Shown: positions 23,876-34,147 of the stretch, in pieces
Layout: each line of letters begins with the position of its first letter
Numbering within the stretch: position 1 is the stretch's first letter
DNA from: Afifella sp. IM 167
GTDB taxonomy: Bacteria > Pseudomonadota > Alphaproteobacteria > Rhizobiales > Afifellaceae
Assembly (NCBI RefSeq): GCF_020144925.1
Contig: NZ_NSLC01000001.1
Location: 62,001-126,000, forward strand
Length of the DNA stretch: 64,000 nucleotides
Reading direction: 5' to 3'
The notes under the pieces: model-generated
What the model was told of the DNA's origin: nothing
Databases searched by the model: none
The model's input: the letters and a program-made list of their open reading frames with translations, nothing else
Program-made: the position numbers and the translations under genes

Positions 23876-26295
23876 CACCCGTCCGTTGGAACATCCTCGC
23901 GACGCCCCGGCGCGCATCCCTGAGGGTTGCGCGCCAGCTTTCGTTCGCCCGCGCCGCGGCCCCCGTTCTGGTGTTCGTTCTGGCCTTCGTTCTGGCCCTC
24001 GGCCCCGCCGCTCTCGGGCCCGCGCCGGCACGCGCGCAGGATCTCGACCTTCGCTCCCGCGCCGCCTCCGAAGATCCCGATTCGCGCATGCTGGTGGAGG
24101 CCGATCAGCTCGTCTACGACTTCGACGAGCGCACCGTCTCGGCGGTCGGCAATGTCGAAATCTTCTACAACGGCTACACCCTGGTCGCCGACCGGGTGAC
24201 CTATCGCGAGCCCTCCGGGCGGCTCCTTGCCTCCGGCCATGTCCGCATGACCGAGCCGGACGGCAACATCGTCCACGCCGAGGACATCGACATCACCGAC
24301 GATTTCGGTGAGGGCTTCATCGAAAGCGTCAACGTGGAGACGACCGACCGGGCCCGCTTCGCCGCCAACAGCGCCGAGCGCCGCGAGGGCAACGTCACCG
24401 TCTTCCGCCAGGGCGTCTACACCGCCTGCGAGCCCTGTAAGGACAATCCCGAGAGGCCGCCGCTCTGGCAGGTGAAGGCCTCCAAGATCATCCACAACAA
24501 GCAGGAGCAGACGGTCTATTACCGCAATGCGCGGCTGGAGTTCTTCGGCGTGCCGGTAGCCTATTCGCCGTACTTCTTCCATCCCGACCCGACGGTGAAG
24601 CGCAAGAGCGGCTTCCTGACCCCCAGCTTCCGCAACAGCTCGGTGCTCGGTTACGGCGTCACGACCCCCTATTTCTGGAATCTTGCGCCCAATTACGACA
24701 TCACCTTCTCGCCCACCGTCCTGAGCAAGCAGGGGCTGCTGGCAGAGGGCGAATGGCGTCACCGGCTGATGAACGGCGCCTACAACGTGCGCCTCGCCGG
24801 CATCTTCCAGCTCGACCCCGACGCTTTCGAGCCGGACCGCTCGGGCGACCGGGACTTCCGCGGCTCCATCACCACCAGCGGCGCCTTCGCGATCAATTCG
24901 CAGTGGAGCTGGGGCTGGAACCTCGTCGGCACCACCGACCGCACCTTCGGCCGCGAATACAAGATCAAGGGGCTGACCGAAGACGATGTCGTCAACACAC
25001 TCTATCTCAACGGCTTCAGCGAGCGGAACTGGTTCGACCTTCGCGGCTACGCCTTCCGCGTTCAGCGCGAGGACCCATATGTCAGCCCCGACAAGGACGG
25101 CATCGACTACCAGGCCGAGCAGGCGGTCGTGCATCCGGTGCTCGACCACAACTACATCTTCGACCACCGCATCCTCGGCGGCGAGATCAGCGTCAACAAC
25201 AATGTGACGAGCCTGACGCGCACCGATTCCGACTATCTGACCACACCGACGGGCATTACCTACTTCGCCGGCGTGGAGGGCACCTTCTCCCGCGCCAGCA
25301 CCGACGTGACTTGGCAGCGCAACGTCATCGGCCCCCTCGGGCAGGTCTTCACGCCTTTCGCCTATCTGAAGGCGGACATCTACGACGTGCAGTCGCAGGA
25401 CCCGCAGCTCGGCAGCGGCTCCTATACCCGCGCCATGCCCGCCGTGGGCCTCGAATACCGCTGGCCGTTCCTGGCCACCTCCCGGGGCATCACCCAGACC
25501 ATCAGCCCGGTTGCCCAGATCATCGCCCGCCCGAACGAGCAGCACATCGAGGATCTGCCGAACGAGGACGCGCAAAGCCTTGTCTTCGACGACACCATCC
25601 TGTTTTCGCGCGACAAGTTCTCCGGCTACGATCGCCAGGAAGGCGGCACCCGCGCCAATATCGGCTTCACCTACCAGGCCCTGTTCAGCAACGGCGCCAG
25701 CGTCGACGCCATGTTCGGCCAGTCCTTCCAGCTCGCCGGCACCAATTCCTTCGCCGTACGCGACGCCGGCCTGACCGGCGTCGGCTCGGGCCTGGAGAGC
25801 GACCGCTCGGACTATGTCGGCCGCGTCTCTCTCGACACCGGCCAGGGCCTACGCATGACGGCGCGCGGCCGCTTCGACAAGGACGACCTTTCCCTCGATC
25901 GCGCCGAGGCGACGGCAAGCTATTCGAACGGCCGCAACAGCGGTTCGCTGACCTACCTCTATCGCACCGAGGTGCCTCTCCTCGGCCTCGGCGAGCAGGA
26001 GGAAATCTCGGCCGCCACCCAGGTCGCCGTCAGCCGCTACTGGTCGGTCCTCGGCGGCATCACCTTCGACATCGACAAGCAGGCGCGCGTCAAGCACGCC
26101 CTCGGCCTGGCCTATGACGACGAGTGCTTCAATCTTTCGGCCGTCTACTCCGAGACGCGCGACGCCTATACCGATCTCGTTTCGGGCCGCCAGGTGTTCG
26201 TCCGCTTCAACCTGCGCACCCTCGGCGAAAGTCAGGTGAGCGTCGATGACGCGACCAGCGAGACGAATTCCTCCTCTAATCAAAACTGGTTCTAA
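23872..26295 (+). CDS. lptD: LPS-assembly outer-membrane protein LptD
   Basis: Forms, with LptE, the outer-membrane translocon that inserts LPS. The 807-residue precursor has a long signal region ending near ARAQ (about 56). An N-terminal OstA beta-jellyroll follows (DSRMLVEADQLVYDFDERTVSAVGNVEIFYNG..., about 70-190). The barrel shows the conserved LptD segments YSPYFFHPDPTVKRKSGFLTP and ILGGEISVNNNV. It starts at the ATG overlapping the lptG stop, with AGGAGG at 23862-23867. Keeping lptF, lptG and lptD in one coupled operon is typical of alphaproteobacteria. Confidence 0.95.
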   Translation: MTPVRWNILATPRRASLRVARQLSFARAAAPVLVFVLAFVLALGPAALGPAPARAQDLDLRSRAASEDPDSRMLVEADQLVYDFDERTVSAVGNVEIFYNGYTLVADRVTYREPSGRLLASGHVRMTEPDGNIVHAEDIDITDDFGEGFIESVNVETTDRARFAANSAERREGNVTVFRQGVYTACEPCKDNPERPPLWQVKASKIIHNKQEQTVYYRNARLEFFGVPVAYSPYFFHPDPTVKRKSGFLTPSFRNSSVLGYGVTTPYFWNLAPNYDITFSPTVLSKQGLLAEGEWRHRLMNGAYNVRLAGIFQLDPDAFEPDRSGDRDFRGSITTSGAFAINSQWSWGWNLVGTTDRTFGREYKIKGLTEDDVVNTLYLNGFSERNWFDLRGYAFRVQREDPYVSPDKDGIDYQAEQAVVHPVLDHNYIFDHRILGGEISVNNNVTSLTRTDSDYLTTPTGITYFAGVEGTFSRASTDVTWQRNVIGPLGQVFTPFAYLKADIYDVQSQDPQLGSGSYTRAMPAVGLEYRWPFLATSRGITQTISPVAQIIARPNEQHIEDLPNEDAQSLVFDDTILFSRDKFSGYDRQEGGTRANIGFTYQALFSNGASVDAMFGQSFQLAGTNSFAVRDAGLTGVGSGLESDRSDYVGRVSLDTGQGLRMTARGRFDKDDLSLDRAEATASYSNGRNSGSLTYLYRTEVPLLGLGEQEEISAATQVAVSRYWSVLGGITFDIDKQARVKHALGLAYDDECFNLSAVYSETRDAYTDLVSGRQVFVRFNLRTLGESQVSVDDATSETNSSSNQNWF

Positions 26296-26357
26296 CAAAT
26301 TGACGCCAGAATGGTGGTTTTGATGCAAGATCACCTGAACAATAAGAGACACACCGC

Positions 26358-27299
26358 ATGTTCGTCCTCGCCAAGACTCGCAAGGCAGCCGCGCTCACGC
26401 TGATCGCAAGCCTCGGCCTCGCTCTGTGCTTCGCCCCGCAGGCCCTTGCCCAGAGCTCCATCAAGATCCTCGTCAACGACCAGCCGATCACGACCTACGA
26501 CATCCGCAACCGGGCCAAGTTCCTGCACCTCACCTCGCGCGGTCAGGCCGGCGAGAAGCAGGCGACCGACGAGCTGATCAACGAGGCGCTGAAGATGCAG
26601 GAGGCCAAGCGGCGCAACGTCTCGGTCTCCGAGCAGGAGGTGAACGCCGCCTTCGCCACCATCGCCCAGCGCGCCAAGATGCCCGTTTCCGGGCTTGAAT
26701 CGGCGCTCCGCCAGGCTGGCGTCGACCCCTCCACGCTGAAGGACCGCATTCGCGCCGAACTCGCCTGGCGCGACATCGTCCGCGCCCGCTTCCGCGCCAC
26801 GGTGCGCATTTCCGAATCCGACGTCGCCGAAGCGCTCGGTGGTCGCGGCGAGGACGAGCAGGCCGATGGCGGCGTCATGGAATGGGAGGCGCAGCCCATC
26901 CTTTTCATCGTGCCGAAGAACGGCTCCTCGGGCGCGCTCGCCCAGAAGAAGCGCGAGGCGGAGGCCTTCCGCTCGCGTTTCAAGAGTTGTGACGAGACGC
27001 TGGAGCAGACCCGCGGCATGAAGGGCGTGGTGGTTCAGCCGCATGTACGCCGGCCGGCGAACGAGTTCCCGGAAAACGTCCAGCCCGAGCTGAAGCGCGC
27101 GCAGGTCGGCACGGCGCTCTCGCCCCTCAAGGTCGATGAGGGCTTTCAGGTGCTCGGCCTGTGCAGCAAGCGCACCATCTCCGGCGCCTCCGCCGCGGCA
27201 GATCAGGCCCGCGAGGAACTGGCCAACGAGCGCGGCCAGCTTCTCGCCCGCCGCTACCTTCGCGACCTGAAGTCCGACGCGGTCATCGAATATCGCTGA
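26358..27299 (+). CDS. surA: SurA N-terminal domain periplasmic chaperone
   Basis: A 313-residue exported protein with a signal peptide (to ALAQ at about 32), then the SurA chaperone core: IKILVNDQPITTYDIRNRAKFLHLTSRG and DELINEALKMQEAKRRNVSVSEQEVNAAFATIAQR. A parvulin-like region follows but is divergent, so isomerase activity is uncertain. It follows lptD by 62 bases, the usual position of SurA, which helps fold LptD and other outer-membrane proteins. Confidence 0.88.
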   Translation: MFVLAKTRKAAALTLIASLGLALCFAPQALAQSSIKILVNDQPITTYDIRNRAKFLHLTSRGQAGEKQATDELINEALKMQEAKRRNVSVSEQEVNAAFATIAQRAKMPVSGLESALRQAGVDPSTLKDRIRAELAWRDIVRARFRATVRISESDVAEALGGRGEDEQADGGVMEWEAQPILFIVPKNGSSGALAQKKREAEAFRSRFKSCDETLEQTRGMKGVVVQPHVRRPANEFPENVQPELKRAQVGTALSPLKVDEGFQVLGLCSKRTISGASAAADQAREELANERGQLLARRYLRDLKSDAVIEYR

Positions 27300-27557
27300 T
27301 TGCCGGCACTGCCGTAAAACTGTGACCGGAATCGCCGATGAAGGCGGCGGACACCGCTATCGCCAAAAAACCGGGCTTGATCCGCAGGCCGAAGGGCGAC
27401 AAGTGAGGGTCTTGCCACGGTGCCTGTCGAAGCCGACCATCGACGCGGCCGCTGTGGCGTGAAAGGCGTTCGGATGCTGGAATCTTCAACACAAGGTGCA
27501 GGCAGGTTCCCGGACGCCGCTAAAGCCCCCACCCTTCCGGCAGGATTTGTGATCTAG

Positions 27558-28565
27558 ATGCTTCCCATCGCCCTTACACTCGGCGAGGCCGCCGGCGTCG
27601 GCCTCGACATCGCCATCGCCGCCTGGGCGCGGCGCGAGCGCGAGCGCCTGCCGCCTTTCGTCTTCCTCGGCTCGGCCGCCAATGTGCGCGAGCGCGCCAT
27701 TCTCCTCGGCATCGACTGCCCGGTGCGCGAGGTCACGCCGGAGGAAGCCCCTCTCGCCTTCTCCATGAACTTCCCCTGCCTCGCCGGCTTTCCTGAAGCC
27801 CATGCCGAGCCCGGCGAGATCGATCCGGCCGACGCGTCCACCACCATCGCCTCGATCCGCGACGGCGCCCGCCTCGTCGCCGACCACAGGGCCTGCGCCC
27901 TCGTCACCAATCCGATCGCCAAGCACGTTCTCGGGGCGGCCGGATTCGCCTATCCCGGCCACACCGAATACCTCGCCGAGCTCGGCGCGGAATATTTCGG
28001 CGAAAAGCGCCGGCCGGTCATGATGATGGCCGGGCCCGGCCTCCGGACAGTACCCGTCACCATCCATGTGCCGGTCGCCGACGTGCCGCGCCTCCTGACG
28101 AAGGAGCTCATCGTCGAGACCGCCCAGATCACCGCGGCGGAGCTGAAGGCGCGCTTTGCCATTCCCTCCCCCCGCATCGCCATTTCCGGTCTCAACCCGC
28201 ATGCCGGCGAAAAGGGCATGATCGGCAAGGAAGAGATCGAGGTCGTCGCGCCCGCCATCGAGACGCTGCGCAGCCAGGGCATCGACGCCACCGGCCCGCT
28301 GCCGGCCGACACCATGTTCCACCCCGCCGCGCGGGCGAACTACGACGTGGCGCTGTGCATGTTCCACGACCAGGCGCTCATTCCGGTGAAGGCGATCGCC
28401 TTCGACGAAGCCGTCAACGTCACGCTCGGCCTGCCCTTCATCCGCACCTCGCCGGACCACGGCACCGCGATGGAGATCGCCGGCACCGGGCTCGCCCGGC
28501 CGACGAGCCTCATTTCGGCGATCCGGCTCGCGGCGGAGATGGGGCGCGCGGCGGGCACGGCTTGA
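27558..28565 (+). CDS. pdxA: 4-hydroxythreonine-4-phosphate dehydrogenase
   Basis: NAD-dependent enzyme of pyridoxal-phosphate synthesis. The 335-residue protein has the PdxA landmarks: [17 protein letters not shown] at the N-terminus, [12 protein letters not shown] with a metal-binding His, [17 protein letters not shown], and [37 protein letters not shown]. Family members usually have DPAG or EPAG where this one has GEAAG. It precedes rsmA with a TTGA overlap. The 258-base space before it has no gene I can support. Confidence 0.94.
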   Translation: MLPIALTLGEAAGVGLDIAIAAWARRERERLPPFVFLGSAANVRERAILLGIDCPVREVTPEEAPLAFSMNFPCLAGFPEAHAEPGEIDPADASTTIASIRDGARLVADHRACALVTNPIAKHVLGAAGFAYPGHTEYLAELGAEYFGEKRRPVMMMAGPGLRTVPVTIHVPVADVPRLLTKELIVETAQITAAELKARFAIPSPRIAISGLNPHAGEKGMIGKEEIEVVAPAIETLRSQGIDATGPLPADTMFHPAARANYDVALCMFHDQALIPVKAIAFDEAVNVTLGLPFIRTSPDHGTAMEIAGTGLARPTSLISAIRLAAEMGRAAGTA

Positions 28566-29449
28566 ACCTCACGGACGGGGAGGTCGCAGAGCGGGTCGCC
28601 CGGCTCCCGCCCCTCCGTCAGGTGATCGACGCGCATGGCTTGCGCGCGCAAAAATCCCTCGGCCAGAACTTTCTTCTCGACCTCAACCTGACGCGCCGCA
28701 TCGCCCGGGCCGGCAGTGCCGCCGGTTGCCTCGTCATCGAGGTCGGTCCGGGACCCGGCGGCCTGACCCGTGCGCTTCTCATGGAAGGCGCGCGCGAGGT
28801 CATAGCGATCGAGCGCGACCGCCGCGCCATCCCGGCGCTGGGCGAGCTTGCCGCCGCTTCCGGCGGCCGGCTTCGGGTGCTGGAAGACGACGCCCTTGCC
28901 GCCGACTATGCCGAGATGGCGAAAGACGCCGAAAACGTCCGCATCATCGCCAACCTTCCCTACAATATTGCCACCCCGCTCCTGACCGGCTGGCTGACGC
29001 CCGAGGCCTGGCCGCCCTTCTGGCAAAGCCTGACGCTGATGTTTCAGAAGGAGGTCGCCGAGCGCATCGTCGCCGCCCCCGGCGACAAGGCCTATGGCCG
29101 CCTCGCCGTGCTGGCAGGCTGGCGCAGCCGCGCCGCCATCGCCTTCGAGGTGCCGCCGCAGGCGTTTACGCCGCCGCCGAAAGTCACCTCGGCGCTCATC
29201 CGCATCGAGCCGCGCGACGACGCCGCCAGCCTCCCGCCGCGCGCCGTGGAACGGGTCACGGCCGCCGCCTTCGGCCAACGCCGCAAGATGCTGCGCCAAA
29301 GCCTGAAGGCCGCCTTTGGCCGGCCGGAGGAGGTTCTGGAAAAGGTCGGCATCGCCCCGACGGCCCGCGCCGAGGAAGTGCCGGTGGAGGGCTTTCTGAA
29401 GCTCGCCGGCCTCTATGTGGAAGAGGTGCGCTCGCCCGCTTCGTCTTGA
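28562..29449 (+). CDS. rsmA: 16S rRNA A1518/A1519 dimethyltransferase RsmA/KsgA
   Basis: Dimethylates two adjacent adenosines in helix 45 of 16S rRNA using SAM. The 295-residue protein shows [26 protein letters not shown], the SAM motif [15 protein letters not shown], the acidic ERD, and the catalytic [11 protein letters not shown]. The TTG at 28562 overlaps the pdxA stop (TTGA) and gives the expected N-terminus; the frame is open further upstream inside pdxA. The 3' end overlaps the convergent gmk gene by 37 bases. Confidence 0.94.
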   Translation: MNLTDGEVAERVARLPPLRQVIDAHGLRAQKSLGQNFLLDLNLTRRIARAGSAAGCLVIEVGPGPGGLTRALLMEGAREVIAIERDRRAIPALGELAAASGGRLRVLEDDALAADYAEMAKDAENVRIIANLPYNIATPLLTGWLTPEAWPPFWQSLTLMFQKEVAERIVAAPGDKAYGRLAVLAGWRSRAAIAFEVPPQAFTPPPKVTSALIRIEPRDDAASLPPRAVERVTAAAFGQRRKMLRQSLKAAFGRPEEVLEKVGIAPTARAEEVPVEGFLKLAGLYVEEVRSPASS

Positions 29450-30111
29450 AGCTCGTCGATCAGCTCCCGGCCTTCCGTGAGGAGCTGGCTGACGAAGGCT
29501 CTGAGCCCCGTCACGCGATCGCGCTTTAGCCGCTCGGCCGTCAGGATGCCGCGCACCGCCGAAAAGGCGCATTCCAGGTCGTCGTTGACGATGATGTAGT
29601 CGTAGCGGCTCCACTGCTCGATCTCCTCGATCGAGCCGGTGAGCCGCCTTCCGATCGTCTCGCGCGAATCCTCCGCCCGCCGCACGAGCCGCGCTTTGAG
29701 CTCGCGCATGGTGGGCGGCAGGACGAAGACGCGCACGATGTCGTTCGGCAGTTTCTCGGCGATCTGCGCCGTGCCCTGCCAGTCGATGTCGAAGAGGACG
29801 TCGCGGCCGGCCGAGAGGGCATCCTCGACAGGCTCCAGCGGCGTGCCGTAATGATGGCCGTGGACCTGCGCCCATTCCAGAAGGTCGCCACGCTCCACCA
29901 TGCGGGTGAAATGCGGCTCGTCGATGAAGTGGTAATGGACGCCATCGCGCTCGCTCTGCCGGCGCGCCCGCGTCGTCACCGAAATGGACAGCTCAAGCCC
30001 GTCATCGGCGTCGAGGAGCTGGCGGGCGAGCGTGGACTTGCCCGCTCCCGACGGCGAGGAGAGGACGAACATCAGTCCGCGGCGCATCAGGCGTATCGGC
30101 TCGGTGGTCAT
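29413..30111 (-). CDS. gmk: Guanylate kinase
   Basis: Phosphorylates GMP to GDP. The 232-residue protein has the P-loop [12 protein letters not shown] (about 18-29), the GMP-binding segments [24 protein letters not shown] and [20 protein letters not shown], and [14 protein letters not shown]. It is slightly longer than the common length of about 207 because of a C-terminal extension that overlaps the convergent rsmA end. It overlaps yicC by four bases. Confidence 0.95.
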   Translation of the reverse strand: MTTEPIRLMRRGLMFVLSSPSGAGKSTLARQLLDADDGLELSISVTTRARRQSERDGVHYHFIDEPHFTRMVERGDLLEWAQVHGHHYGTPLEPVEDALSAGRDVLFDIDWQGTAQIAEKLPNDIVRVFVLPPTMRELKARLVRRAEDSRETIGRRLTGSIEEIEQWSRYDYIIVNDDLECAFSAVRGILTAERLKRDRVTGLRAFVSQLLTEGRELIDELQDEAGERTSST

Positions 30112-30995
30112 TCCAGATTTTGCACCTGCTCTCGAAGCTGGTCGATGGCCGATTTGAGGTCGAGGCCGATGGCCGTCGTCTCGTGGTCGACCGATTTGGA
30201 ACAGAGCGTGTTGGCTTCGCGGTTGAATTCCTGGGCAAGGAAATCGAGCCGCCGGCCGATGACGCCGCCTTCGGCGAGCCGGCTGCGCGCCTCGCCCGTA
30301 TGCGTCTTCAGCCGGTCGATCTCCTCGCGGATATCGGCGCGCGTCGCCGCCAGCACCGCCTCCTGGTAAAGCCGCGCCTCGTCGAGCTGCGTTTCGGATG
30401 AGATGAGCGCGACCTGATCGCGGATGCGCGCCTGCAGCCGCTCCACCAGCGAATCGATGCGCGCCTCCGCCGAGGCCACGAGGCCCTCGATGCGGTCCAG
30501 GATGTCCCAGAGATGGCCGCGCAGGCGCCAGCCTTCCTGCTGCCGGGCTTCCTGGAGCCGTGCAAGCGCCTCATCGAGGCCCTCGATGACGGCCTTGCCG
30601 GTCTCGCCTTCGGTCGGATCGCCCGTGCCGCTCGCCTGCACGAGAACGCCGCGCAGGGCGAGGATGCCATCGGCCCGTGCCGGAGCGATTCCCTCCACCT
30701 GCGACAGCCGCTGGGCAGCCGCCAGCACGACGGCGAGCGCCCCCTGGTTGATGGCGATGCCGGGATCGACCGAGCCGCTCTCCTCCGAGAGGCTGAAATA
30801 GCAGCTGCCGCGCGTCAGCCGCTTGCGCGTGGCCTCCCGCGCGGAAGGCTCCAGCCCGTCGAAGCCGGGCGGCAGGCGAAAGCGGATTTCGAGCCCGCGC
30901 GCATTGACGCTTTTCAGCTCCCAGACGAAGCGCGTCCCGCCGGCATCAAAGGCGTGGCGCGCAAAGCCGGTCATGCTCTGGATGGGTGAGGTCAT
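30108..30995 (-). CDS. yicC: YicC-family protein (endoribonuclease family)
   Basis: A 295-residue protein of the YicC/YloC family, members of which act as endoribonucleases. N-terminal signature MTGFARHAFDAGGTRFVWELKSVNARGLEIRFRLPPGFDGLEP; C-terminal DUF1732 domain with THTGEARSRLAEGGVIGRRLDFLAQEFNREANTLCSKS. The order mltG, yicC, gmk is standard in Rhizobiales. A four-base overlap couples it to gmk. Confidence 0.92.
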   Translation of the reverse strand: MTSPIQSMTGFARHAFDAGGTRFVWELKSVNARGLEIRFRLPPGFDGLEPSAREATRKRLTRGSCYFSLSEESGSVDPGIAINQGALAVVLAAAQRLSQVEGIAPARADGILALRGVLVQASGTGDPTEGETGKAVIEGLDEALARLQEARQQEGWRLRGHLWDILDRIEGLVASAEARIDSLVERLQARIRDQVALISSETQLDEARLYQEAVLAATRADIREEIDRLKTHTGEARSRLAEGGVIGRRLDFLAQEFNREANTLCSKSVDHETTAIGLDLKSAIDQLREQVQNLE

Positions 30996-31059
30996 GGGTC
31001 CCGTGCGTAGCGCCGCGAGCCCCGGCGGGCAAGCCGGACGGCCGGCAGAGCTTAAGGCA

Positions 31060-32364
31060 TTATTCCGGCTGCGGCCGCGGCCGCGGGATCAGCGGATCGG
31101 CACCGGCGGTCGCCTCCTCGGCCAGAAGATCGCCGGGGCCGGCATCGGCGGTCTCCTGCGGGGCCTCGGCCGCCTTCTGCTCGGCGACCTCCTGCTGCGT
31201 GCGCTCGATGCGCCGCCAGCGGGCGACATTGCGGTTGTGCTCGTCCAGCGTGGAGGAGAAGACGTGCCCGCCGGTCCCGTCGGCGACGAAATAAAGGTCG
31301 TCGGTATGGGAGGGGCTGGAGACGGCTTCCATCGCGGCGCGCCCGGGATTGGCGATCGGACCCGGCGGCAGACCCTGGATCTGGTAGGTGTTGTAGTCCG
31401 TCGGCTTGTCGATGTCGGAGCGCAGGATCGGCCGGTCGGACGGCTTTCCCTCTCCGCCGAAGAGCCCATAGATGATCGTCGGATCGGACTGCAGGCGCAT
31501 GCCGCGCTTCAGCCGGTTGATGAAGACGGCGGCCACGCGCGGGCGCTCGTCGGCCTTGCCCGTTTCCTTCTCCACGATGGAGGCGAGCGTCACGAATTCC
31601 TTCTTGTCGGCAACGGGAAGACCGGGCTCGCGTCGCTTCCAGATCTCGTCGACGAGCCGGTTGTGGGCGCGCGTCATCTGGTCGAGGATCTGCTGGCGCG
31701 TCGTACCGCGCGTGAACTTGTAGGTCTCCGGCAGGAGCGAGCCTTCCGGCGGCACGGTCTCGATGTTGCCGGTGAGGACGTCGGAGGCTTTCAGCCGGTC
31801 GACCACCTGCAGGCTCGTCAGGCCCTCCGGGATCGTCACCGAATGCAGGATCGCCTTGCCGGAGGAAAGGATCTCCATCACCTCGCGCATGGAGACATGC
31901 GGCTCGAAGAGATACTCGCCGTATTGCAGGCGGCTCGCCGCCTCGTAGAGGCGCACGCCGACGGTGAAGACGATCTCGCTGTCGATGACGTTGTTGCGCT
32001 TCAGCTGCTTGGCGATGGTATCGACGCCGGAGCCGCGCGTGATGAGGATCGTCTTCGGCTGCTCCAGCGGCCCGTCCGCCAGGAAGCGCTGCTTGCCGAA
32101 ATAGAGCGCCCCGCCGGCAAAGAGCGCCGCGAGCACGGCGATCATCAGGAAGAAGTTGAGGGTGACGACGAGCGGGTGCTTCGCCTGCCTCGAGCGTGGC
32201 GGCGGCGGCGAGGCCGGCTCCGGCTGGATCGCCTGGCGCGGGCTCTTGGGATGGATGCGCCGGCCGCCGGCGCGCGCGCCGTTGCTTTCCGCAGGCGCCG
32301 CCTGCGGTTTCGCGCTCTCGGCGGCGCTCCCCTCCTCGCGCGGAACGTCTTCCCCGTCGTTCAT
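31060..32364 (-). CDS. mltG: Endolytic murein transglycosylase MltG
   Basis: Inner-membrane lytic transglycosylase that cleaves nascent glycan strands. The 434-residue protein has a Pro/Ala-rich cytoplasmic N-terminus (about 1-65), one TM segment (VVTLNFFLMIAVLAALFAGGALYF), a LysM-like region (ILITRGSGVDTIAKQL) and the YceG domain with VEKETGKADERPRVAAVFINRLKRGMRLQSDPTIIYGL, which includes the catalytic Glu. ATG 32364 is preferred over longer in-frame extensions, which lack family features. An Arg/Pro/Gln-rich tail is present. It lies downstream of the fab cluster on the same strand. Confidence 0.93.
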   Translation of the reverse strand: MNDGEDVPREEGSAAESAKPQAAPAESNGARAGGRRIHPKSPRQAIQPEPASPPPPRSRQAKHPLVVTLNFFLMIAVLAALFAGGALYFGKQRFLADGPLEQPKTILITRGSGVDTIAKQLKRNNVIDSEIVFTVGVRLYEAASRLQYGEYLFEPHVSMREVMEILSSGKAILHSVTIPEGLTSLQVVDRLKASDVLTGNIETVPPEGSLLPETYKFTRGTTRQQILDQMTRAHNRLVDEIWKRREPGLPVADKKEFVTLASIVEKETGKADERPRVAAVFINRLKRGMRLQSDPTIIYGLFGGEGKPSDRPILRSDIDKPTDYNTYQIQGLPPGPIANPGRAAMEAVSSPSHTDDLYFVADGTGGHVFSSTLDEHNRNVARWRRIERTQQEVAEQKAAEAPQETADAGPGDLLAEEATAGADPLIPRPRPQPE

Positions 32365-32434
32365 GGTTAAGCTTTTCTCACGTCCCCGCCGCTTCGACAA
32401 CAAAGGGCGAATATGGCGAAAGCGCGCCGCCGCC

Positions 32435-33697
32435 TCAATTGAAGCGGCGGAACACCAGCGAGGCGTTGGTTCCGCCGAAGCCGAAGGAGTTCGACAGCGC
32501 AATGTCGATCTGCTTTTCCTTGGGCTGATGCGGCACGAGGTCGATCGGCGTATTGACCGAGGGATTGTCGAGATTGATCGTCGGCGGGGCGACGTTGTCG
32601 CGGATGGCGAGGACGGAGAAGATCGCCTCCACCGCGCCCGCAGCCCCGAGCAGATGGCCGATGGCCGACTTCGTCGACGACATCGTCACGTTGGATGCAT
32701 TCGCGCCCATCAGCCGTTCCACCGCCCGCAGCTCGATCTCGTCGCCGAGCGGCGTCGAGGTGCCGTGGGCGTTGACGTAGTCGATCTCCTCCGGCGTCGT
32801 GGCTGCCCGCTTCAGCGCCGCCTGCATGCAGCGATAGGCGCCGTCGCCGTCCTCGGCCGGGGCGGTGATGTGGAAGGCATCGCCCGACATGCCGTAGCCG
32901 ACGACCTCGGCGTAGATCCGGGCCCCGCGCGCCTTGGCGTGTTCCAGCTCCTCCAGCACGACGATGCCGGCGCCCTCGCCCATGACGAAACCGTCGCGAT
33001 CGCGGTCATAGGGCCGCGAGGCGCGCGTCGGCTCGTCGTTGAAGGCGGTGGAAAGCGCCCGGCAGGCCGCAAAGCCGGCGACGGAGACACGGTTGAGCGG
33101 CGATTCGGTACCGCCCGCCACCATCACCTCGGCATCGCCGAGCGCGATCAGCCGCGCCGCGTCGCCGATCGCATGCGCACCCGTCGAGCAGGCCGTCACC
33201 ACGGCGTGGTTCGGGCCCTTCAGCTGATGACGGATAGAGACGTAGCCGGAAGCGAGGTTGATGAGGCGGCCCGGAATGAAGAAGGGGGAAATCCGCCTCG
33301 GCCCCTTCTCCTCCAGCATGAAGCCGCCTTCCACGATGCCGCGGATCCCGCCGATACCGGAGCCGATCAGGACGCCCGAGCGGGTCTGGTCCTCATAGGT
33401 CTCCGGATGCCAATCGGCATCGTCGAGCGCCTGCTCCGCGGCCGCCATGGAGAACGTGATGAACTCATCGACCTTGCGCTGCTCCTTCGGCGCCATCCAG
33501 TCGTCTGGATTGTAGGTGCCGGCGGAGCCATCCCCACGGGGGATCGCGCAGGCGATCTGACAGGTCAGATCGTCCACCTTGAAGTTGTCGATGCGCACGG
33601 CACCACTCTCGCCGGCGAGAAGCCTCGACCAAGTGGCGTCCACCCCGCATCCGAGAGGCGTCACCATGCCGAGGCCCGTAACGACGACGCGCCTCAT
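32435..33697 (-). CDS. fabF: 3-oxoacyl-ACP synthase II
   Basis: Condensing enzyme of type II fatty acid synthesis. The 420-residue protein starts MRRVVVTGLGMVTPLG and carries the catalytic triad: Cys in VTACSTGAHAIG, His in VNAHGTSTPLGD, His in SAIGHLLGAAGAVEA. The ATG at 33697 is preferred over the TTG at 33718. It follows acpP closely on the same strand, giving the order fabD-fabG-acpP-fabF. Confidence 0.96.
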   Translation of the reverse strand: MRRVVVTGLGMVTPLGCGVDATWSRLLAGESGAVRIDNFKVDDLTCQIACAIPRGDGSAGTYNPDDWMAPKEQRKVDEFITFSMAAAEQALDDADWHPETYEDQTRSGVLIGSGIGGIRGIVEGGFMLEEKGPRRISPFFIPGRLINLASGYVSIRHQLKGPNHAVVTACSTGAHAIGDAARLIALGDAEVMVAGGTESPLNRVSVAGFAACRALSTAFNDEPTRASRPYDRDRDGFVMGEGAGIVVLEELEHAKARGARIYAEVVGYGMSGDAFHITAPAEDGDGAYRCMQAALKRAATTPEEIDYVNAHGTSTPLGDEIELRAVERLMGANASNVTMSSTKSAIGHLLGAAGAVEAIFSVLAIRDNVAPPTINLDNPSVNTPIDLVPHQPKEKQIDIALSNSFGFGGTNASLVFRRFN

Positions 33698-33726
33698 ACC
33701 TGAGGTTCCGGAAAACAATGTGATGC

Positions 33727-33969
33727 TTAGGCGGTGTTCTTTTCGAGGAAATTCACCGCATCGCCGACGGTCAGGATAGTCTCCGCCGCGTCATCCGGGA
33801 TTTCGACGCCGAACTCTTCCTCGAAAGCCATCACCAGCTCGACCGTATCCAGGCTGTCGGCTCCCAGATCGTCGATGAAGCTGGCTTCCTTGGTCACCTT
33901 CTCTTCTTCGACGCCGAGGTGCTCCACCACGATCTTCTTGACCCGCTCCTCGATATTGCTCTCACTCAT
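33727..33969 (-). CDS. acpP: Acyl carrier protein
   Basis: An 80-residue acidic four-helix carrier. The attachment serine for 4'-phosphopantetheine is Ser39 in [10 protein letters not shown]. Charge pattern and length are normal for AcpP. It lies between fabG and fabF; the 178-base gap to fabG probably contains its own strong promoter. Confidence 0.97.
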   Translation of the reverse strand: MSESNIEERVKKIVVEHLGVEEEKVTKEASFIDDLGADSLDTVELVMAFEEEFGVEIPDDAAETILTVGDAVNFLEKNTA

Positions 33970-34147
33970 AGCCTCATCTTCCTCGATAGTTCGGTCTGGA
34001 ATGACTTAGAAAACGGCCCGTATCCCTCAAAAATCCCGGAAAGCCGCGCGGTCGAGGGGACGAACGGGGACGGTCGGGCGGTCCGTTATCATGTTTCGTT
34101 AGCCTTGACCAGCAGGCCAGAGGCGGTGTCCGTGCGCTCCTTTGGCC

